Position numbers and translations under genes: made by a program
The notes under the pieces: generated by a model
Told to the model about the DNA's origin: nothing
What the model saw: the letters and a program-made list of their open reading frames with translations, nothing else
The model's database searches: none
NCBI GenBank assembly: GCA_017417315.1
Contig: JAFPZK010000064.1
Coordinates: 1-41,923, forward strand
Length of the DNA: 41,923 bases
Reading direction: 5' to 3'
From: Bacteroidales bacterium
Lineage (GTDB): Bacteria > Bacteroidota > Bacteroidia > Bacteroidales > UBA3824
In this document: one piece after another, positions 7,820 to 16,817 of the stretch
Numbering within the stretch: position 1 is the stretch's first letter
How the letters are laid out: each line of letters opens with the position of its first letter

Positions 7820-8377
7820 TTATTTAGTATCAGACGTGACTGTTTTCCTAATCGAAAACTCACAACCGCAATAAAGTTGATTATAAAAACCGTTTTCCTT
7901 TAAGAGTTCGTTTCTGCGCTGTTGAAGTCCGCCTTTACGCCAGTTTTTTGCTAAATAACTTACGGTTTCAAGACCTTTGACGGCAAATTCTCCTGCTTCG
8001 TCAATTTGATCAAGACGTTTCCAACGCGAAGACGACAAAGTGCTTGCAATCGTGTCAAAACCACGTTCTGCGGCGATTTGTGCCGTTTTTTTGAGCCGCA
8101 TTTTAAAACATTTCAAGCACCGCCCTCCCCTTTCGGGTTCGTTTTCAAGTCCTGAAATTTCTCTCAGCCATTCGTCGTGATTATAGTCGCCTTCAATCAT
8201 TTCGATACCGAGTTTCTCAGAATATTTTTCACATTCGTTACGGCGAATTTCGTATTCCTCTTGCGGAAAAATATTAGGATTATAATAAAAAATTGCAGGT
8301 TTTATGCCGTCATTGATAAGTTTTTCCAAAATAGGCGCACTACAAGGCGCACAACAGGCATGAAGCAGAATTTTCAT
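7820..8377 (-). CDS. queH: Epoxyqueuosine reductase QueH (DUF208)
   Basis: QueH reduces epoxyqueuosine to queuosine in tRNA, a cobalamin-independent alternative to QueG. The 185-residue product begins MKILLHACCAPCS, whose Cys cluster is a family hallmark. RRNECEKYSEKL, RCLKCFKMRLKKTA, the STLSSSRWK loop and a C-terminal YCGCEFS follow; these cysteines are thought to bind the iron-sulfur cluster and form the redox pair. I chose the ATG at 8377 because it gives the conserved family N terminus; a GTG at 8398 would add seven residues without similarity. Confidence 0.92.
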   Translation of the reverse strand: MKILLHACCAPCSAPILEKLINDGIKPAIFYYNPNIFPQEEYEIRRNECEKYSEKLGIEMIEGDYNHDEWLREISGLENEPERGGRCLKCFKMRLKKTAQIAAERGFDTIASTLSSSRWKRLDQIDEAGEFAVKGLETVSYLAKNWRKGGLQQRRNELLKENGFYNQLYCGCEFSIRKTVTSDTK

Positions 8378-8460
8378 TTTTTTCAAAAAATTTGGCACGT
8401 TAATTGGTTTATATTAATTGACAATAAATTAGTTAGGTTAGGTTGGTTAGTTTTTTTAGC

Positions 8461-8488
8461 AGGGCTGTCTTTTTTTAATGACAGCCTT
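8461..8488. terminator. Hairpin downstream of mlaD
   Basis: GGCTGTC (8463-8469) and GACAGCC (8480-8486) pair, extended by two outer pairs. It begins 4 bases past the mlaD stop. T-rich sequence follows on the plus strand but not on the minus strand, so use as an intrinsic terminator for the minus-strand gene is uncertain; it may stabilise the message end. Confidence 0.45.
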
Positions 8489-8491
8489 GTT

Positions 8492-9433
8492 TTATTTTTT
8501 CTTTTCTTTTCCGCCGAAAATAGCAAGATTAATATATTTTTTCGGGTGTTTCTCAAAATCGTCAATCAAAGTATTTAGTTTGGTCGTCAACCTCTCTACA
8601 TTGTTATAGACGGTGTCTGTTGTCAAAAATTTTTGAACCGTTCCGTCAGAAGCATTAACCGTATTAAGCAACGTATTAACATTTTGCAAAGCCGTCCTGG
8701 CCTCGTCAAGCGTTTTTGAAAGTTCCAAAGCATTCAAAGTATCGCTCAAAGCCGCAAAATTTTGAATCGCGCGATCAATATTTCCGCTGTTTTTTCCCAT
8801 TGTACGGCTTAGTTTCGTAAAGTTAACAAGCATTGTATCAACAAGCAACATTTTTCCTGCTAAATTTCCCGAAATTTCTTGAAGGTCTCTCAAACCCGAT
8901 TCTATATAATTGATATTCTGAGGATTAAGAAGTCGGTTAACGGCGTGCATAACGGAGTCGGTTGTCAGCAACATTCCCGCTAAATCGTCCTTCATCGGCA
9001 TAATCAAATCCAAAAGTTGATCAATAATTCCGCCTTCAACTACACCTATAAGCGTATCGCCGTTTTCGTGATAACCCGTAAAATTTTTCGGACGGATAAC
9101 ATCAACACCCTTTGTCCCCATAATGTCTACGCTGACGATTTTCATCACCGTACCTTTCGGCAAACGAAAATCATCGTTAACCTTAAAACGGACATAAATT
9201 TTTAATTCGTTATCCTCTTCTTTAAAATCAATGCTTTTGACCGAGCCTATACGATAACCGCTCAACAAGACGGGATTGCTTTGAGCAAGATTGTCTAATC
9301 TGTTATATACCGCTACAAATTCGTTTTCAGTCTTAAAAAGATTTTCGCCTTTCAAAAACGAAAGACCCCACACCAAAAGTACAAGGGCTATAATTGTCAG
9401 GATACCGATTTTTATGATACTTTTACGCTCCAT
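8492..9433 (-). CDS. MlaD/MCE family lipid-transport protein
   Basis: The 313-residue protein has one N-terminal transmembrane helix (about residues 7-26, IIKIGILTIIALVLLVWGLS). An MCE domain follows (about 36-120; YNRLDNLAQSNPVLLSGYRIGSVKSI and MKIVSVDIMGTKGVDVI). A long helical region rich in heptad-like leucines completes it. MCE proteins are the periplasmic substrate-binding part of ABC systems that move phospholipids between membranes; the permease and ATPase (MlaE/MlaF) are not in this window. I start at ATG 9433, because the longer open frame to 9538 is the antisense-free extension into the tRNA-Arg gene. A terminator-like hairpin lies directly upstream. Confidence 0.9.
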   Translation of the reverse strand: MERKSIIKIGILTIIALVLLVWGLSFLKGENLFKTENEFVAVYNRLDNLAQSNPVLLSGYRIGSVKSIDFKEEDNELKIYVRFKVNDDFRLPKGTVMKIVSVDIMGTKGVDVIRPKNFTGYHENGDTLIGVVEGGIIDQLLDLIMPMKDDLAGMLLTTDSVMHAVNRLLNPQNINYIESGLRDLQEISGNLAGKMLLVDTMLVNFTKLSRTMGKNSGNIDRAIQNFAALSDTLNALELSKTLDEARTALQNVNTLLNTVNASDGTVQKFLTTDTVYNNVERLTTKLNTLIDDFEKHPKKYINLAIFGGKEKKK

Positions 9434-9440
9434 AATATAC

Positions 9441-9465
9441 AAAAAAAGGCTGTCATACAACAGCC
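9441..9465 (-). terminator. Terminator after the tRNA-Arg pair
   Basis: On the minus strand GGCTGT and ACAGCC (plus coordinates 9448-9465) pair around a 6-base loop and are followed by seven T. It ends only 7 bases before the mlaD ATG, so it either ends the tRNA transcript or lets part of it read through into mlaD. Confidence 0.75.
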
Positions 9466-9492
9466 AACAACCCATAAAAACATAATTATTAG

Positions 9493-9566
9493 TGACCTCG
9501 GCGGGATTCAAACCCACAACCTTTTGATCCGTAGTCAAATGCTCTATTCAGTTGAGCTACGAGGCC
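9493..9566 (-). tRNA. tRNA-Arg (anticodon ACG), copy 1
   Basis: A 74-nt gene with acceptor GGCCTCG/CGAGGTC (one G-T wobble), D arm GCTC/GAGC, anticodon stem TTTGA/TCAAA around loop CTACGGA (anticodon ACG, read as ICG after deamination), and T arm GTGGG/CCCGC. Discriminator A; CCA not encoded. Identical to the copy at 9601-9674. Confidence 0.97.
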
Positions 9567-9600
9567 TAAACCTCTATAAATTAATTCAAATAATAAAAAG

Positions 9601-9674
9601 TGACCTCGGCGGGATTCAAACCCACAACCTTTTGATCCGTAGTCAAATGCTCTATTCAGTTGAGCTACGAGGCC
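9601..9674 (-). tRNA. tRNA-Arg (anticodon ACG), copy 2
   Basis: Identical over 74 nt to the copy at 9493-9566 and first in transcription order, 34 bases upstream of it. The consensus promoter at 9692-9722 precedes it. Confidence 0.97.
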
Positions 9675-9691
9675 TCCTTAAAAAACCGCTG

Positions 9692-9722
9692 CAAAGGTAA
9701 AAAGTTTTTTTTTACTTGCAAA
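9692..9722 (-). promoter_or_regulatory. Bacteroidota-type promoter of the tRNA-Arg pair
   Basis: On the minus strand TTTG (9719-9722) is followed after exactly 19 bases by TACCTTTG (9692-9699). Box sequences and spacing are the same as at the tRNA-Lys promoter. Confidence 0.85.
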
Positions 9723-9765
9723 ATTTTATTACATTTTTTTCTCAGATTTCTTTTAACATGCTGAA

Positions 9766-10920
9766 TTACATGTTAGTATCTTTCTTCATATCTTTATCCA
9801 AAAAGATTGTCATCGAAAACAAAGAATACTCATCGTTAAGTTTTGTATACTCGTATTGAATTTTATGCTTACTGCGGTTGATAATGGCAATCAAACCGTT
9901 ACCTTTGGTATCAGGCAGAGTCAAAAGTCTTGCCCTCTCCTCTTTATCCGTTTGATTGAGAGAATCAATGAGTTTTTCAGTTTCGGGAATTTTAGAAGTC
10001 AGAATATGATTAGCCGCCGAAAGAATCAAATGTTCAGGTGTCTGACGTATGAAAAACATTCCGAAACAACCCTGAATTTCCCGCGTTTTAACCGGCTTAT
10101 CGGCATGAGCGAGAATATTCTGCAAAAGTTCTATCATCACGCAATAAACCTTTGTTCTAAGACCTTTCGAAACGTTAATTTGCCTTGACAAAATGCTAAG
10201 CAAATTTATAAGGTTTTCCTGATTTAAAATGCCGCTGTAATGTAAGAAAATTTTGTTTTGTTGAAGTCCGATATGAAATTTTATCAGTTTGTCAAGCGAA
10301 TACTTTTGAATTTCTTCTTTAACTTCCGGCTTATCAGCATCTTTTTTATTGAAAAGCACGTCAATATGCTGGTAAAAACGCGAATAGCCACATTCTGTCG
10401 GCACAAAACCGTATTTAATTTTGCTACCTGCCTTACGCGCAATTTCGATAAGACCGAGACCGGCACCGCCTTTTTGAGAATACTCTCCGTTGGCAAGGAT
10501 TTGACGCGAATAAATTTTCAATTCGTCAGAATCCTTAGAATTTACGATGTCAAGTTTTTGTTTAAGATTTTCACAATGTTCGTTTTTAACCAAATTGGCG
10601 GAAGTTATATAATAACCGTAGCGTCCGCGTCTTATGATAAAAAGCCCGTATTGGTCAAAATTCTCACCTGCCGTCGTCGCTTCAACATCTTGATGACGGG
10701 TTATGTTTTGAAGACTTTCAACCATGATAAAATAGACCTTTTTTCTAACTAAAAGTTTTTCTTTCATATCGCCGAAATTAGTTTCAGCAAGCGAAAGAAT
10801 ATTCTCAACCACGTCAGAATTAACATTACCTCTATAAGTATACTCCAAACCTTCCGGCGAAGTATGCTCATAAAGATTATACGCTATATGTCCGCTAAAC
10901 ATTACGCTTTCAACTGACAT
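9766..10920 (-). CDS. Tandem two-domain SiaB-like (DUF6272, GHKL-type) protein
   Basis: The 384-residue protein appears to be two copies of the SiaB-like domain in one chain. Copy one (about 1-195) has the N-box-like VESLQNITRHQD (E68, N72) and the glycine box KGGAGLGLIEIARKAG (150-165). Copy two (about 205-376) has IELLQNILAHAD (E264, N268) and the poorer glycine box DTKGNGLIAIIN (337-348). SiaB of Pseudomonas is a kinase acting on the anti-sigma-antagonist-like SiaC in a partner-switch pathway, with a stand-alone domain of roughly half this length. Whether this protein phosphorylates anything is unknown; no SiaC- or SiaA-like partner is in the window. The gene stands alone between the lysC-thrC unit and the tRNA-Arg promoter. 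Confidence 0.8.
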   Translation of the reverse strand: MSVESVMFSGHIAYNLYEHTSPEGLEYTYRGNVNSDVVENILSLAETNFGDMKEKLLVRKKVYFIMVESLQNITRHQDVEATTAGENFDQYGLFIIRRGRYGYYITSANLVKNEHCENLKQKLDIVNSKDSDELKIYSRQILANGEYSQKGGAGLGLIEIARKAGSKIKYGFVPTECGYSRFYQHIDVLFNKKDADKPEVKEEIQKYSLDKLIKFHIGLQQNKIFLHYSGILNQENLINLLSILSRQINVSKGLRTKVYCVMIELLQNILAHADKPVKTREIQGCFGMFFIRQTPEHLILSAANHILTSKIPETEKLIDSLNQTDKEERARLLTLPDTKGNGLIAIINRSKHKIQYEYTKLNDEYSLFSMTIFLDKDMKKDTNM

Positions 10921-10980
10921 CTTTCTACTTTTTTATAAATAATTAGAAAAACAAATCTGTCCGTAATTATAAACGTAATT

Positions 10981-11040
10981 TTCGGGATTTTGTTTCGATT
11001 TTGTTGCATTATTTTTTCATAATCAAAACAAAATCCTGAA
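10981..11040. repeat. 20-bp imperfect inverted repeat between thrC and the SiaB-like gene
   Basis: Arms 10981-11000 and 11021-11040 match in 18 of 20 positions, with a 20-base loop. It starts 27 bases past the thrC stop and ends 60 bases before the next start. No T run follows on the minus strand, so it is not a standard intrinsic terminator; a message-end structure or an operator-like site are alternatives. Confidence 0.55.
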
Positions 11041-11067
11041 AGTCAAACGTTTAATTAAAATACTTTT

Positions 11068-12369
11068 TTATAGATAACGTTCAGAAAGAATTTTTTCAAG
11101 TTCTTTATAATCGTTTTCTATTTTTATTGAGGTCTTCGGCTTGTCAAGACATTTTTTCAAAGCCTCGGGCAAAACGGGTTCCGTATTTACCGCACTTTTT
11201 ACAACGTCAAGAAACTTAGCCGGATGAGCCGTTTCAAGGAAAATTCCCGGACTATCGGGAGCATTATCCCTCAAATATTTTTCGATTCCCAACATACCGA
11301 CCGCGCCGTGCGGGTCAAGCATATAACCGTATTCCTGATAAACGACATTCATTTTCTTTTTCGTCATCTCGTCAGAAAAACTATATGACGAAATCGTTGC
11401 TCCGAACTCTTTTGACGAATGAGAAAAAATCATATCAAGTCTTTCAAAATTGCTCGGGTCGCCAACGTCCATCGCATTAGAAATAGTCTGAACCGACGGT
11501 TTCGGCGTATAAACACCCGTCTGCAAATATTGCGGAACGGTATCGTTAGCATTAGTTGCCGCAACAAAATGTTTTACTGGAAGTCCTGATTTCAATGCCA
11601 AAACACCGCCCGTTATGTTGCCGAAATTTCCGCTCGGAACGCAAATTACCGACTCGTAACTTTTCACTTGTTTTACCGCATAATAGTAGTAAAACGATTG
11701 TGGAATAAGCCTTGCGATATTAATCGAATTTGCCGAAGTCAGTTTAAATTTGCCCTGAGTGTCAAAATTAGCAAAAGCCGTTTTCACCAATGCCTGACAA
11801 TCGTCAAAAACGCCGTTAACTTCCAAAGCGGTAATATTTCCGCCGTTAGTTGTAAGTTGTTTTTCCTGAATTTCGCTGACCTTTCCGCTCGGATAGAGAA
11901 TTATAACATCAACGCCCGGAACATTCAAAAAACCATTAGCAACCGCACTTCCCGTATCGCCGGAAGTGGCAACCAAAATAACGGTTTTCTCATTTTTCCT
12001 TGACGAAAAATACCCCAAACATCTTGCCATAAATCTCGCTCCGACATCTTTAAATGCACAAGTCGGACCGTGAAACAATTCAAGACTATAAATTTTATCC
12101 TTAACCCCGACGAGCGGAATTTCAAAATTAAGAACCTCTTGACAAAGTTTTTTGAAATCTTCGTCCGGAATTTCGTCCCCGACATATTCTTTTCCGACAT
12201 AATAACCTATTTCAGGCAAAGTCATATCGAAAAGATTTGCCCAAAACTCTGCGGGCAGTTTTATGTAATTTTCGGGCATAAACAAGCCCTTGTTAGGAGC
12301 AAGTCCCTGTTTGACAGCCTGTTCAAACGAAACTTTTAAGTTTTTATCCCTTGTGCTTATATATTTCAT
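11068..12369 (-). CDS. thrC: Threonine synthase ThrC
   Basis: It converts O-phosphohomoserine to threonine with PLP. The 433-residue length is usual for the short bacterial type. The PLP lysine is K107 in FHGPTCAFKDVGARF; ATSGDTGSAVANGF and CVPSGNFGNITGG, which bind cofactor phosphate, are both intact. It begins 15 bases after the aspartate kinase stop, so lysC-thrC probably form one transcript for threonine-pathway synthesis. The homoserine kinase and dehydrogenase steps are not encoded here. Confidence 0.96.
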   Translation of the reverse strand: MKYISTRDKNLKVSFEQAVKQGLAPNKGLFMPENYIKLPAEFWANLFDMTLPEIGYYVGKEYVGDEIPDEDFKKLCQEVLNFEIPLVGVKDKIYSLELFHGPTCAFKDVGARFMARCLGYFSSRKNEKTVILVATSGDTGSAVANGFLNVPGVDVIILYPSGKVSEIQEKQLTTNGGNITALEVNGVFDDCQALVKTAFANFDTQGKFKLTSANSINIARLIPQSFYYYYAVKQVKSYESVICVPSGNFGNITGGVLALKSGLPVKHFVAATNANDTVPQYLQTGVYTPKPSVQTISNAMDVGDPSNFERLDMIFSHSSKEFGATISSYSFSDEMTKKKMNVVYQEYGYMLDPHGAVGMLGIEKYLRDNAPDSPGIFLETAHPAKFLDVVKSAVNTEPVLPEALKKCLDKPKTSIKIENDYKELEKILSERYL

Positions 12370-12384
12370 ACCTAATGTTTTTCT

Positions 12385-13746
12385 TTAAAAAAATGCTGCA
12401 TGCAAAGCGTTCAACGCCTTAGCAGAATCATCAGTCTTGATAACGATTGATACGTTAAGTTCAGAACTACCCTGAGCAATAAGGTGAATGTTGATGTTAT
12501 TTGCACCCAAAGCCGTAAACGCTTTTCCGGTCATTCCGGCAGCGTTTTTCATACCCTCGCCTACCATAGCAAGAATTGAATAGCCGGTTTCAGCAACAAT
12601 CGGTTTGATATAGTTTTTACGGATTTCAAAATCAAACTCTTCATTTATCGCGTTGACAGCCTTTTGAGCGTCAGTTGCACTGATAACCACGCTGATAGAC
12701 ATCTCAGAACAAGCCTGAGAAATGATAATAACGTTAACGTCTTTCAAAGCGTTGAAAAGTCTTCCGGCGATTCCGCTGTTTCCTACAAGTCCCGTACCCG
12801 TGAAAGTCAACATCGCGATATTGTCCATCGTAGAAAAAGACTTTATCGGTTTTGAATTATCCGTTTCTACCGTAACCAAAGTACCTTTGTCGTCAGGACG
12901 GAAAGTATTGAGAATTACCATCGGAATATTTTTCTCCAAAACAGGCTGAACTGTTGGCGCGTAAATAACTTTTGCACCGAGGTTTGAGAGTTCCAAAGCC
13001 TCTTTGTAAGACATTTTTTCAAGCGGTTTAGCATCTTTAACCTTTCTTGGGTCTGCGGTATAAATTCCGCTTACGTCAGTCCAAATTTCAAGAATCGAAG
13101 CGTCCAAAGCAGCGGCATAAATTGCTGCTGTATAATCACTTCCGCCTCTTCCGAGGGTTGTCGCATAACCTTTCTCGCTTTTTGAAATAAAACCCGGAGC
13201 AACAGTGATTTTATAATCCTTGTTCCAATTTTCCAAAATATTTTTATTGGTAACCGAGCGGTTTACGTCTTCTTTGCCGTTAACGGTTCTCGTTATGATA
13301 ATCTGCGACGAATCCAAATAATTAACGCTACCGTTATTAATTGTTAAATATCTGAAAATTATAGCGTTAGACATTTTTTCTCCGAAACTTACTATTATAT
13401 AATAAGCCCTTTGAGAAAGTTCGTTCAAGAAATAAACTGCCTCCAAAACTTTTTCGAGACTTGCAATATGATTATGAATCGTCTGTTTCAAATCACCTTG
13501 CTGCTCTTTTTGAATAAGTTCGTCAATAAAATCGTAATGACGTTTTTCGATTTGGGCGCAAACTTCTTTGTACGAAACATCACCTTCCGAGGCTTTCTTA
13601 GCAGCCTCTTCCAACATATTGGTAACCTTGCTGAGTGCTGAACACACAACTATCTGGTTTTCAGAAGATTTTTTAAGAATCTCACTGATATTTTTAACCG
13701 TTTGAACTGAGGAAACCGATGTTCCTCCGAATTTTAAAACTTTCAT
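12385..13746 (-). CDS. lysC: Aspartate kinase, monofunctional with ACT domains
   Basis: It phosphorylates aspartate, the entry step to lysine, methionine and threonine. The kinase domain starts at KFGGTSV (5-11), with TLGRGGSDYTA and DVSGIYTADPR downstream. The C-terminal third carries two ACT-type segments (NIAMLTFTGTGLVGNSGIAG and YSILAMVGEGMKNAAGMTGK), so allosteric control by an end product is likely. At 453 residues it has no fused homoserine dehydrogenase, unlike the bifunctional ThrA common in Bacteroidota. Its pairing with thrC points to threonine supply. A good promoter lies at 13781-13810. Confidence 0.95.
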   Translation of the reverse strand: MKVLKFGGTSVSSVQTVKNISEILKKSSENQIVVCSALSKVTNMLEEAAKKASEGDVSYKEVCAQIEKRHYDFIDELIQKEQQGDLKQTIHNHIASLEKVLEAVYFLNELSQRAYYIIVSFGEKMSNAIIFRYLTINNGSVNYLDSSQIIITRTVNGKEDVNRSVTNKNILENWNKDYKITVAPGFISKSEKGYATTLGRGGSDYTAAIYAAALDASILEIWTDVSGIYTADPRKVKDAKPLEKMSYKEALELSNLGAKVIYAPTVQPVLEKNIPMVILNTFRPDDKGTLVTVETDNSKPIKSFSTMDNIAMLTFTGTGLVGNSGIAGRLFNALKDVNVIIISQACSEMSISVVISATDAQKAVNAINEEFDFEIRKNYIKPIVAETGYSILAMVGEGMKNAAGMTGKAFTALGANNINIHLIAQGSSELNVSIVIKTDDSAKALNALHAAFF

Positions 13747-13780
13747 ATACGTTATAAAAACTGTTAATAATTTTAAGTTG

Positions 13781-13810
13781 CAAATATATGTTAATTTTTT
13801 TAATTACAAA
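13781..13810 (-). promoter_or_regulatory. Putative promoter of lysC-thrC
   Basis: On the minus strand TTTG (13807-13810) precedes TATATTTG (13781-13788) by 18 bases, a good match to the Bacteroidota TTTG/TAnnTTTG pattern, ending 34 bases before the lysC start. Confidence 0.65.
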
Positions 13811-13831
13811 CCAAAAAACATAATTTTTTTG

Positions 13832-14878
13832 TTAATAATGCCGCGAAGTTTTATTAAATTTTTCCATATTGCTCTGCAACTGACGGATATTTCTTATAAT
13901 TCTCGGCGCATCGCCCGAATTAAAAGTATCTTTTAATATCTGAGCATATTTAAGAGCGGTTTCAGTATCGTCCAAAACGTAATATAAATATGCGAGATTT
14001 TTAATCATAGCCTCTTTTGCTTTTTTCTGGTCAGGTTTTCCGGTGTCAAGGTCGGCGGCAATCATCTGAAATCTCTCTATCCATCTTTCGATGTTAGGCG
14101 AAGTTTTCAAAACGGCTTCGTCCGTTTTTATTGCCTCCATATCGGCTTTTATACCTTCACGAATTTCTTGCATAGCCGTTTTGTAAGCGCATTTTTCAGC
14201 CAAAAGGTAGTTAATAGGAATATACTCGCTTCCGTCGCTGTCCGAAAAACGTTCATTAATAAGCCCTTTAACATCTTTGAAAAACTCTTTTAAAGCCTTT
14301 CCTGCAATATCAGATTGAATAGAAGCTTTGTTTTCGGCGATATAATTATTAGCCTCTTCCCTACTCGGAAAATCAATTTTTAATTCATAAACATTGGCAA
14401 TTTGTGCAGTTGAGGCTTTTACCGGCGGTCGCCATTCAAAAGTCTCGTAACTGCATTTAAACTGACATTTCAATACAAAAGTATATTTAATAGTCGGGAA
14501 AAAGTGGTTGACAATCACCAAACCGTCAGGAGTGTCTTTTTCTACACGGTTGTTTTTTAAATCCACTTGGTCAAAAACCACCGTCGTCGCCGAGAAAAAT
14601 ATTGTCATAAACGCATCTTTATCGTCGTAAGTTTCGCTCCAGTCCTCGAAAGCGTCTTCAAACTCCGTACGCAAATACGCCTCGTTAAAACGGTCTTTAA
14701 CACCGTTTTGCTGAATTTTCAAAAAATAATTCCTTTTTCCCTGTTCTACAAAGTAACGCGGAAACAATTTAAGATTGACTTTGTAAGTTTCTCTGGTCAA
14801 ATCGTACTGTTGTGCATTAACCGGCAACCAAGCCGCAAAGCACAACAACAATGCTATTATAAATATTGTTCTTTTCAT
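13832..14878 (-). CDS. Secreted protein of unknown function
   Basis: A 348-residue protein with a clear signal peptide (about 1-22, cleavage after VNA, leaving QQYDL). The middle (about 35-150) looks beta-rich, with a repeated aromatic-strand pattern. The C-terminal 150 residues are alpha-helical, with NLAYLYYVLDDTETALKYAQIL resembling a TPR-like helix pair. I do not recognise a named family. It is a single gene, separated by over 100 bases from lysC and by a terminator from pckA, and probably acts in the periplasm or at the cell surface. Confidence 0.8.
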   Translation of the reverse strand: MKRTIFIIALLLCFAAWLPVNAQQYDLTRETYKVNLKLFPRYFVEQGKRNYFLKIQQNGVKDRFNEAYLRTEFEDAFEDWSETYDDKDAFMTIFFSATTVVFDQVDLKNNRVEKDTPDGLVIVNHFFPTIKYTFVLKCQFKCSYETFEWRPPVKASTAQIANVYELKIDFPSREEANNYIAENKASIQSDIAGKALKEFFKDVKGLINERFSDSDGSEYIPINYLLAEKCAYKTAMQEIREGIKADMEAIKTDEAVLKTSPNIERWIERFQMIAADLDTGKPDQKKAKEAMIKNLAYLYYVLDDTETALKYAQILKDTFNSGDAPRIIRNIRQLQSNMEKFNKTSRHY

Positions 14879-14988
14879 AGTGTTAAAATTTTTATCGCAA
14901 AATTAATAATTTTTTGGTTAATTGTATGTTTTTATAAGAAAAAATGAATAAAAATTATGCCAATAAGCATTATTTAATGTTAAAGTAA

Positions 14989-15037
14989 CAAAAAAACGGC
15001 AGGATTTTCGTTTTTTTATCGAAAAACCCTGCCGCCA
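14989..15037 (-). terminator. Rho-independent terminator of pckA
   Basis: On the minus strand CGGCAGGGTTTTTCG (15020-15034) pairs with CGAAAATCCTGCCG (14997-15010), with a small bulge, and a run of seven T with one final G follows. It begins 22 bases past the pckA stop. Confidence 0.85.
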
Positions 15038-15058
15038 AATTATGAGCTAAATATAGAA

Positions 15059-16672
15059 CTACAATTTCGGACCTGCTGCAACGAGTGCTTTACCGGCTTC
15101 GTTGGTGGTGTATTTAGCAAAGTTCTTAATGAAACGACCGGCCAAATCTTTTGCTTTGGTCTCCCATTCAGAAGCATTTGCGTAAGTATCTCTCGGGTCG
15201 AGGATAGCAGGATTTACGTTCGGCAATGCAGTCGGAACCTCGAAATCGAAGAACGGAATCTTTTTGGTTTCAGCCTTCAAAATAGAACCGTCGAGGATAG
15301 CGTCGATAATACCGCGAGTATCGGGAATAGAGATACGTTTGCCGGTACCGTTCCAACCGGTGTTAACTAAGTATGCCTTAGCACCTGATTTCTGCATTTT
15401 CTTAACAAGTTCTTCTGCATATTTGGTCGGGTGGAGTTCCAAGAATGCTTGACCGAAACAAGCCGAGAATGTCGGGGTCGGTTCGGTAATACCGCGCTCT
15501 GTACCAGCCAATTTAGCGGTGAAACCTGACAAGAAATAATATTGTGTCTGTTCAGGAGTCAAGATAGAAACCGGAGGCAATACGCCGAATGCGTCAGCTG
15601 AGAGGAAGATAACGTTCTTAGCAGCAGGACCTGCGCTCTTGCCAGCAACTTTCTTAACTACGTTTTTGATGTGGTCAATCGGGTAAGAAACACGGGTGTT
15701 TTCAGTTACGCTCTTATCAGCGAAGTTGATTTTGCCGTTGTTGTCAACAGTAACGTTTTCCAACAAAGCGTTGCGTTTGATAGCACCGTAGATGTCGGGT
15801 TCGTTTTCTTTTGAAAGGTTGATAACTTTTGCATAGCAACCGCCTTCGAGGTTGAAAACGCCTTCATCGTCCCAACCGTGCTCGTCATCACCGATGAGCA
15901 AACGTTTCGGGTCGGTAGAAAGGGTGGTTTTACCTGTTCCTGAAAGACCGAAGAAAATAGCGGTGTTTTTACCTTCCATATCGGTGTTAGCAGAGCAGTG
16001 CATTGAAGCGATACCTTTGAGCGGCAAGTAGTAGTTCTGCATAGAGAACATACCTTTCTTCATTTCACCGCCGTACCATGTGTTGATGATAACTTGTTCG
16101 CGGCTCTTTGTGTTGAAAGCAACGCAAGTTTCAGAGTTCAAGCCGAGTTCTTTGAAGTTTTCAACTTTTGCCTTAGAAGCGTTGTAGATAACGAAGTTCG
16201 GTTCAAAGTTTTCGAGTTCTGCTTTGGTCGGCTGAATGAACATGTTAGTTACAAAGTGAGCCTGCCAAGCAACTTCTACGATGAATCTTACAGCAAGTCT
16301 TGTAGACTCGTTAGCACCGCAGAATGCGTCAACTACGTAAAGATTTTTGTTAGAAAGTTCTTTCTTAGCGATTTCTTTTACTTTTGCCCAAACGTCTTCA
16401 CTCATAGGGTGATTGTCGTTTTTATAAGCCTCAGATGTCCACCAAACGTTGTTGTGGCTTTCGTCGTTATCAACGATGTATTTGTCTTTGGGTGAACGTC
16501 CGGTGAAAATACCGGTCATAACGTTTACTGCGTTGAGTTCGGTCTTCTGACCTTTTTCGTAACCCTCGAGAGCGGGGTTAACCTCTGCATTGTAGAGTTC
16601 TTCGTAAGAAGGGTTGTGTGCGATTACAGTAGAACCTGTAATACCGTACTTGGTTAAATCTAATTTACTCAT
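15059..16672 (-). CDS. pckA: Phosphoenolpyruvate carboxykinase (ATP)
   Basis: It interconverts oxaloacetate + ATP and phosphoenolpyruvate + CO2 + ADP; in anaerobic Bacteroidota it often runs in the CO2-fixing direction toward succinate. The 537-residue length is typical. The kinase-1a P-loop GLSGTGKTT lies at 242-250 and is followed by the metal-site [24 protein letters not shown] motif region. [12 protein letters not shown] (56-67) and the [13 protein letters not shown] loop are conserved. It is a single gene with its own terminator; a TAAATTTG box at 16722-16729 (minus) is a likely -7 element. Confidence 0.97.
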   Translation of the reverse strand: MSKLDLTKYGITGSTVIAHNPSYEELYNAEVNPALEGYEKGQKTELNAVNVMTGIFTGRSPKDKYIVDNDESHNNVWWTSEAYKNDNHPMSEDVWAKVKEIAKKELSNKNLYVVDAFCGANESTRLAVRFIVEVAWQAHFVTNMFIQPTKAELENFEPNFVIYNASKAKVENFKELGLNSETCVAFNTKSREQVIINTWYGGEMKKGMFSMQNYYLPLKGIASMHCSANTDMEGKNTAIFFGLSGTGKTTLSTDPKRLLIGDDEHGWDDEGVFNLEGGCYAKVINLSKENEPDIYGAIKRNALLENVTVDNNGKINFADKSVTENTRVSYPIDHIKNVVKKVAGKSAGPAAKNVIFLSADAFGVLPPVSILTPEQTQYYFLSGFTAKLAGTERGITEPTPTFSACFGQAFLELHPTKYAEELVKKMQKSGAKAYLVNTGWNGTGKRISIPDTRGIIDAILDGSILKAETKKIPFFDFEVPTALPNVNPAILDPRDTYANASEWETKAKDLAGRFIKNFAKYTTNEAGKALVAAGPKL

Positions 16673-16817
16673 TTTATTATATTAAGTTTTATAAATGAAT
16701 TATCTTCTCATTTAACGACCGCAAATTTACTCTTTTTTTTTCGGAATAAAGGCATAAAAGTATGTTAAATAATTTTAATTTTTTCGTAGCGATAAAAATA
16801 TAAGTTAGTGTTAAAAA

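Noticed and set aside
8378..8398. GTG start for queH seven codons upstream
   Set aside because: The ATG at 8377 gives the conserved family N terminus directly.
9434..9538. N-terminal extension of the MlaD frame to 9538
   Set aside because: The extension runs through the terminator and into the tRNA-Arg gene; the membrane helix and MCE domain start after ATG 9433.
14567..14947. 126-residue plus-strand frame over the secreted-protein gene
   Set aside because: Shadow frame; the minus-strand gene has a good signal peptide and coherent length.
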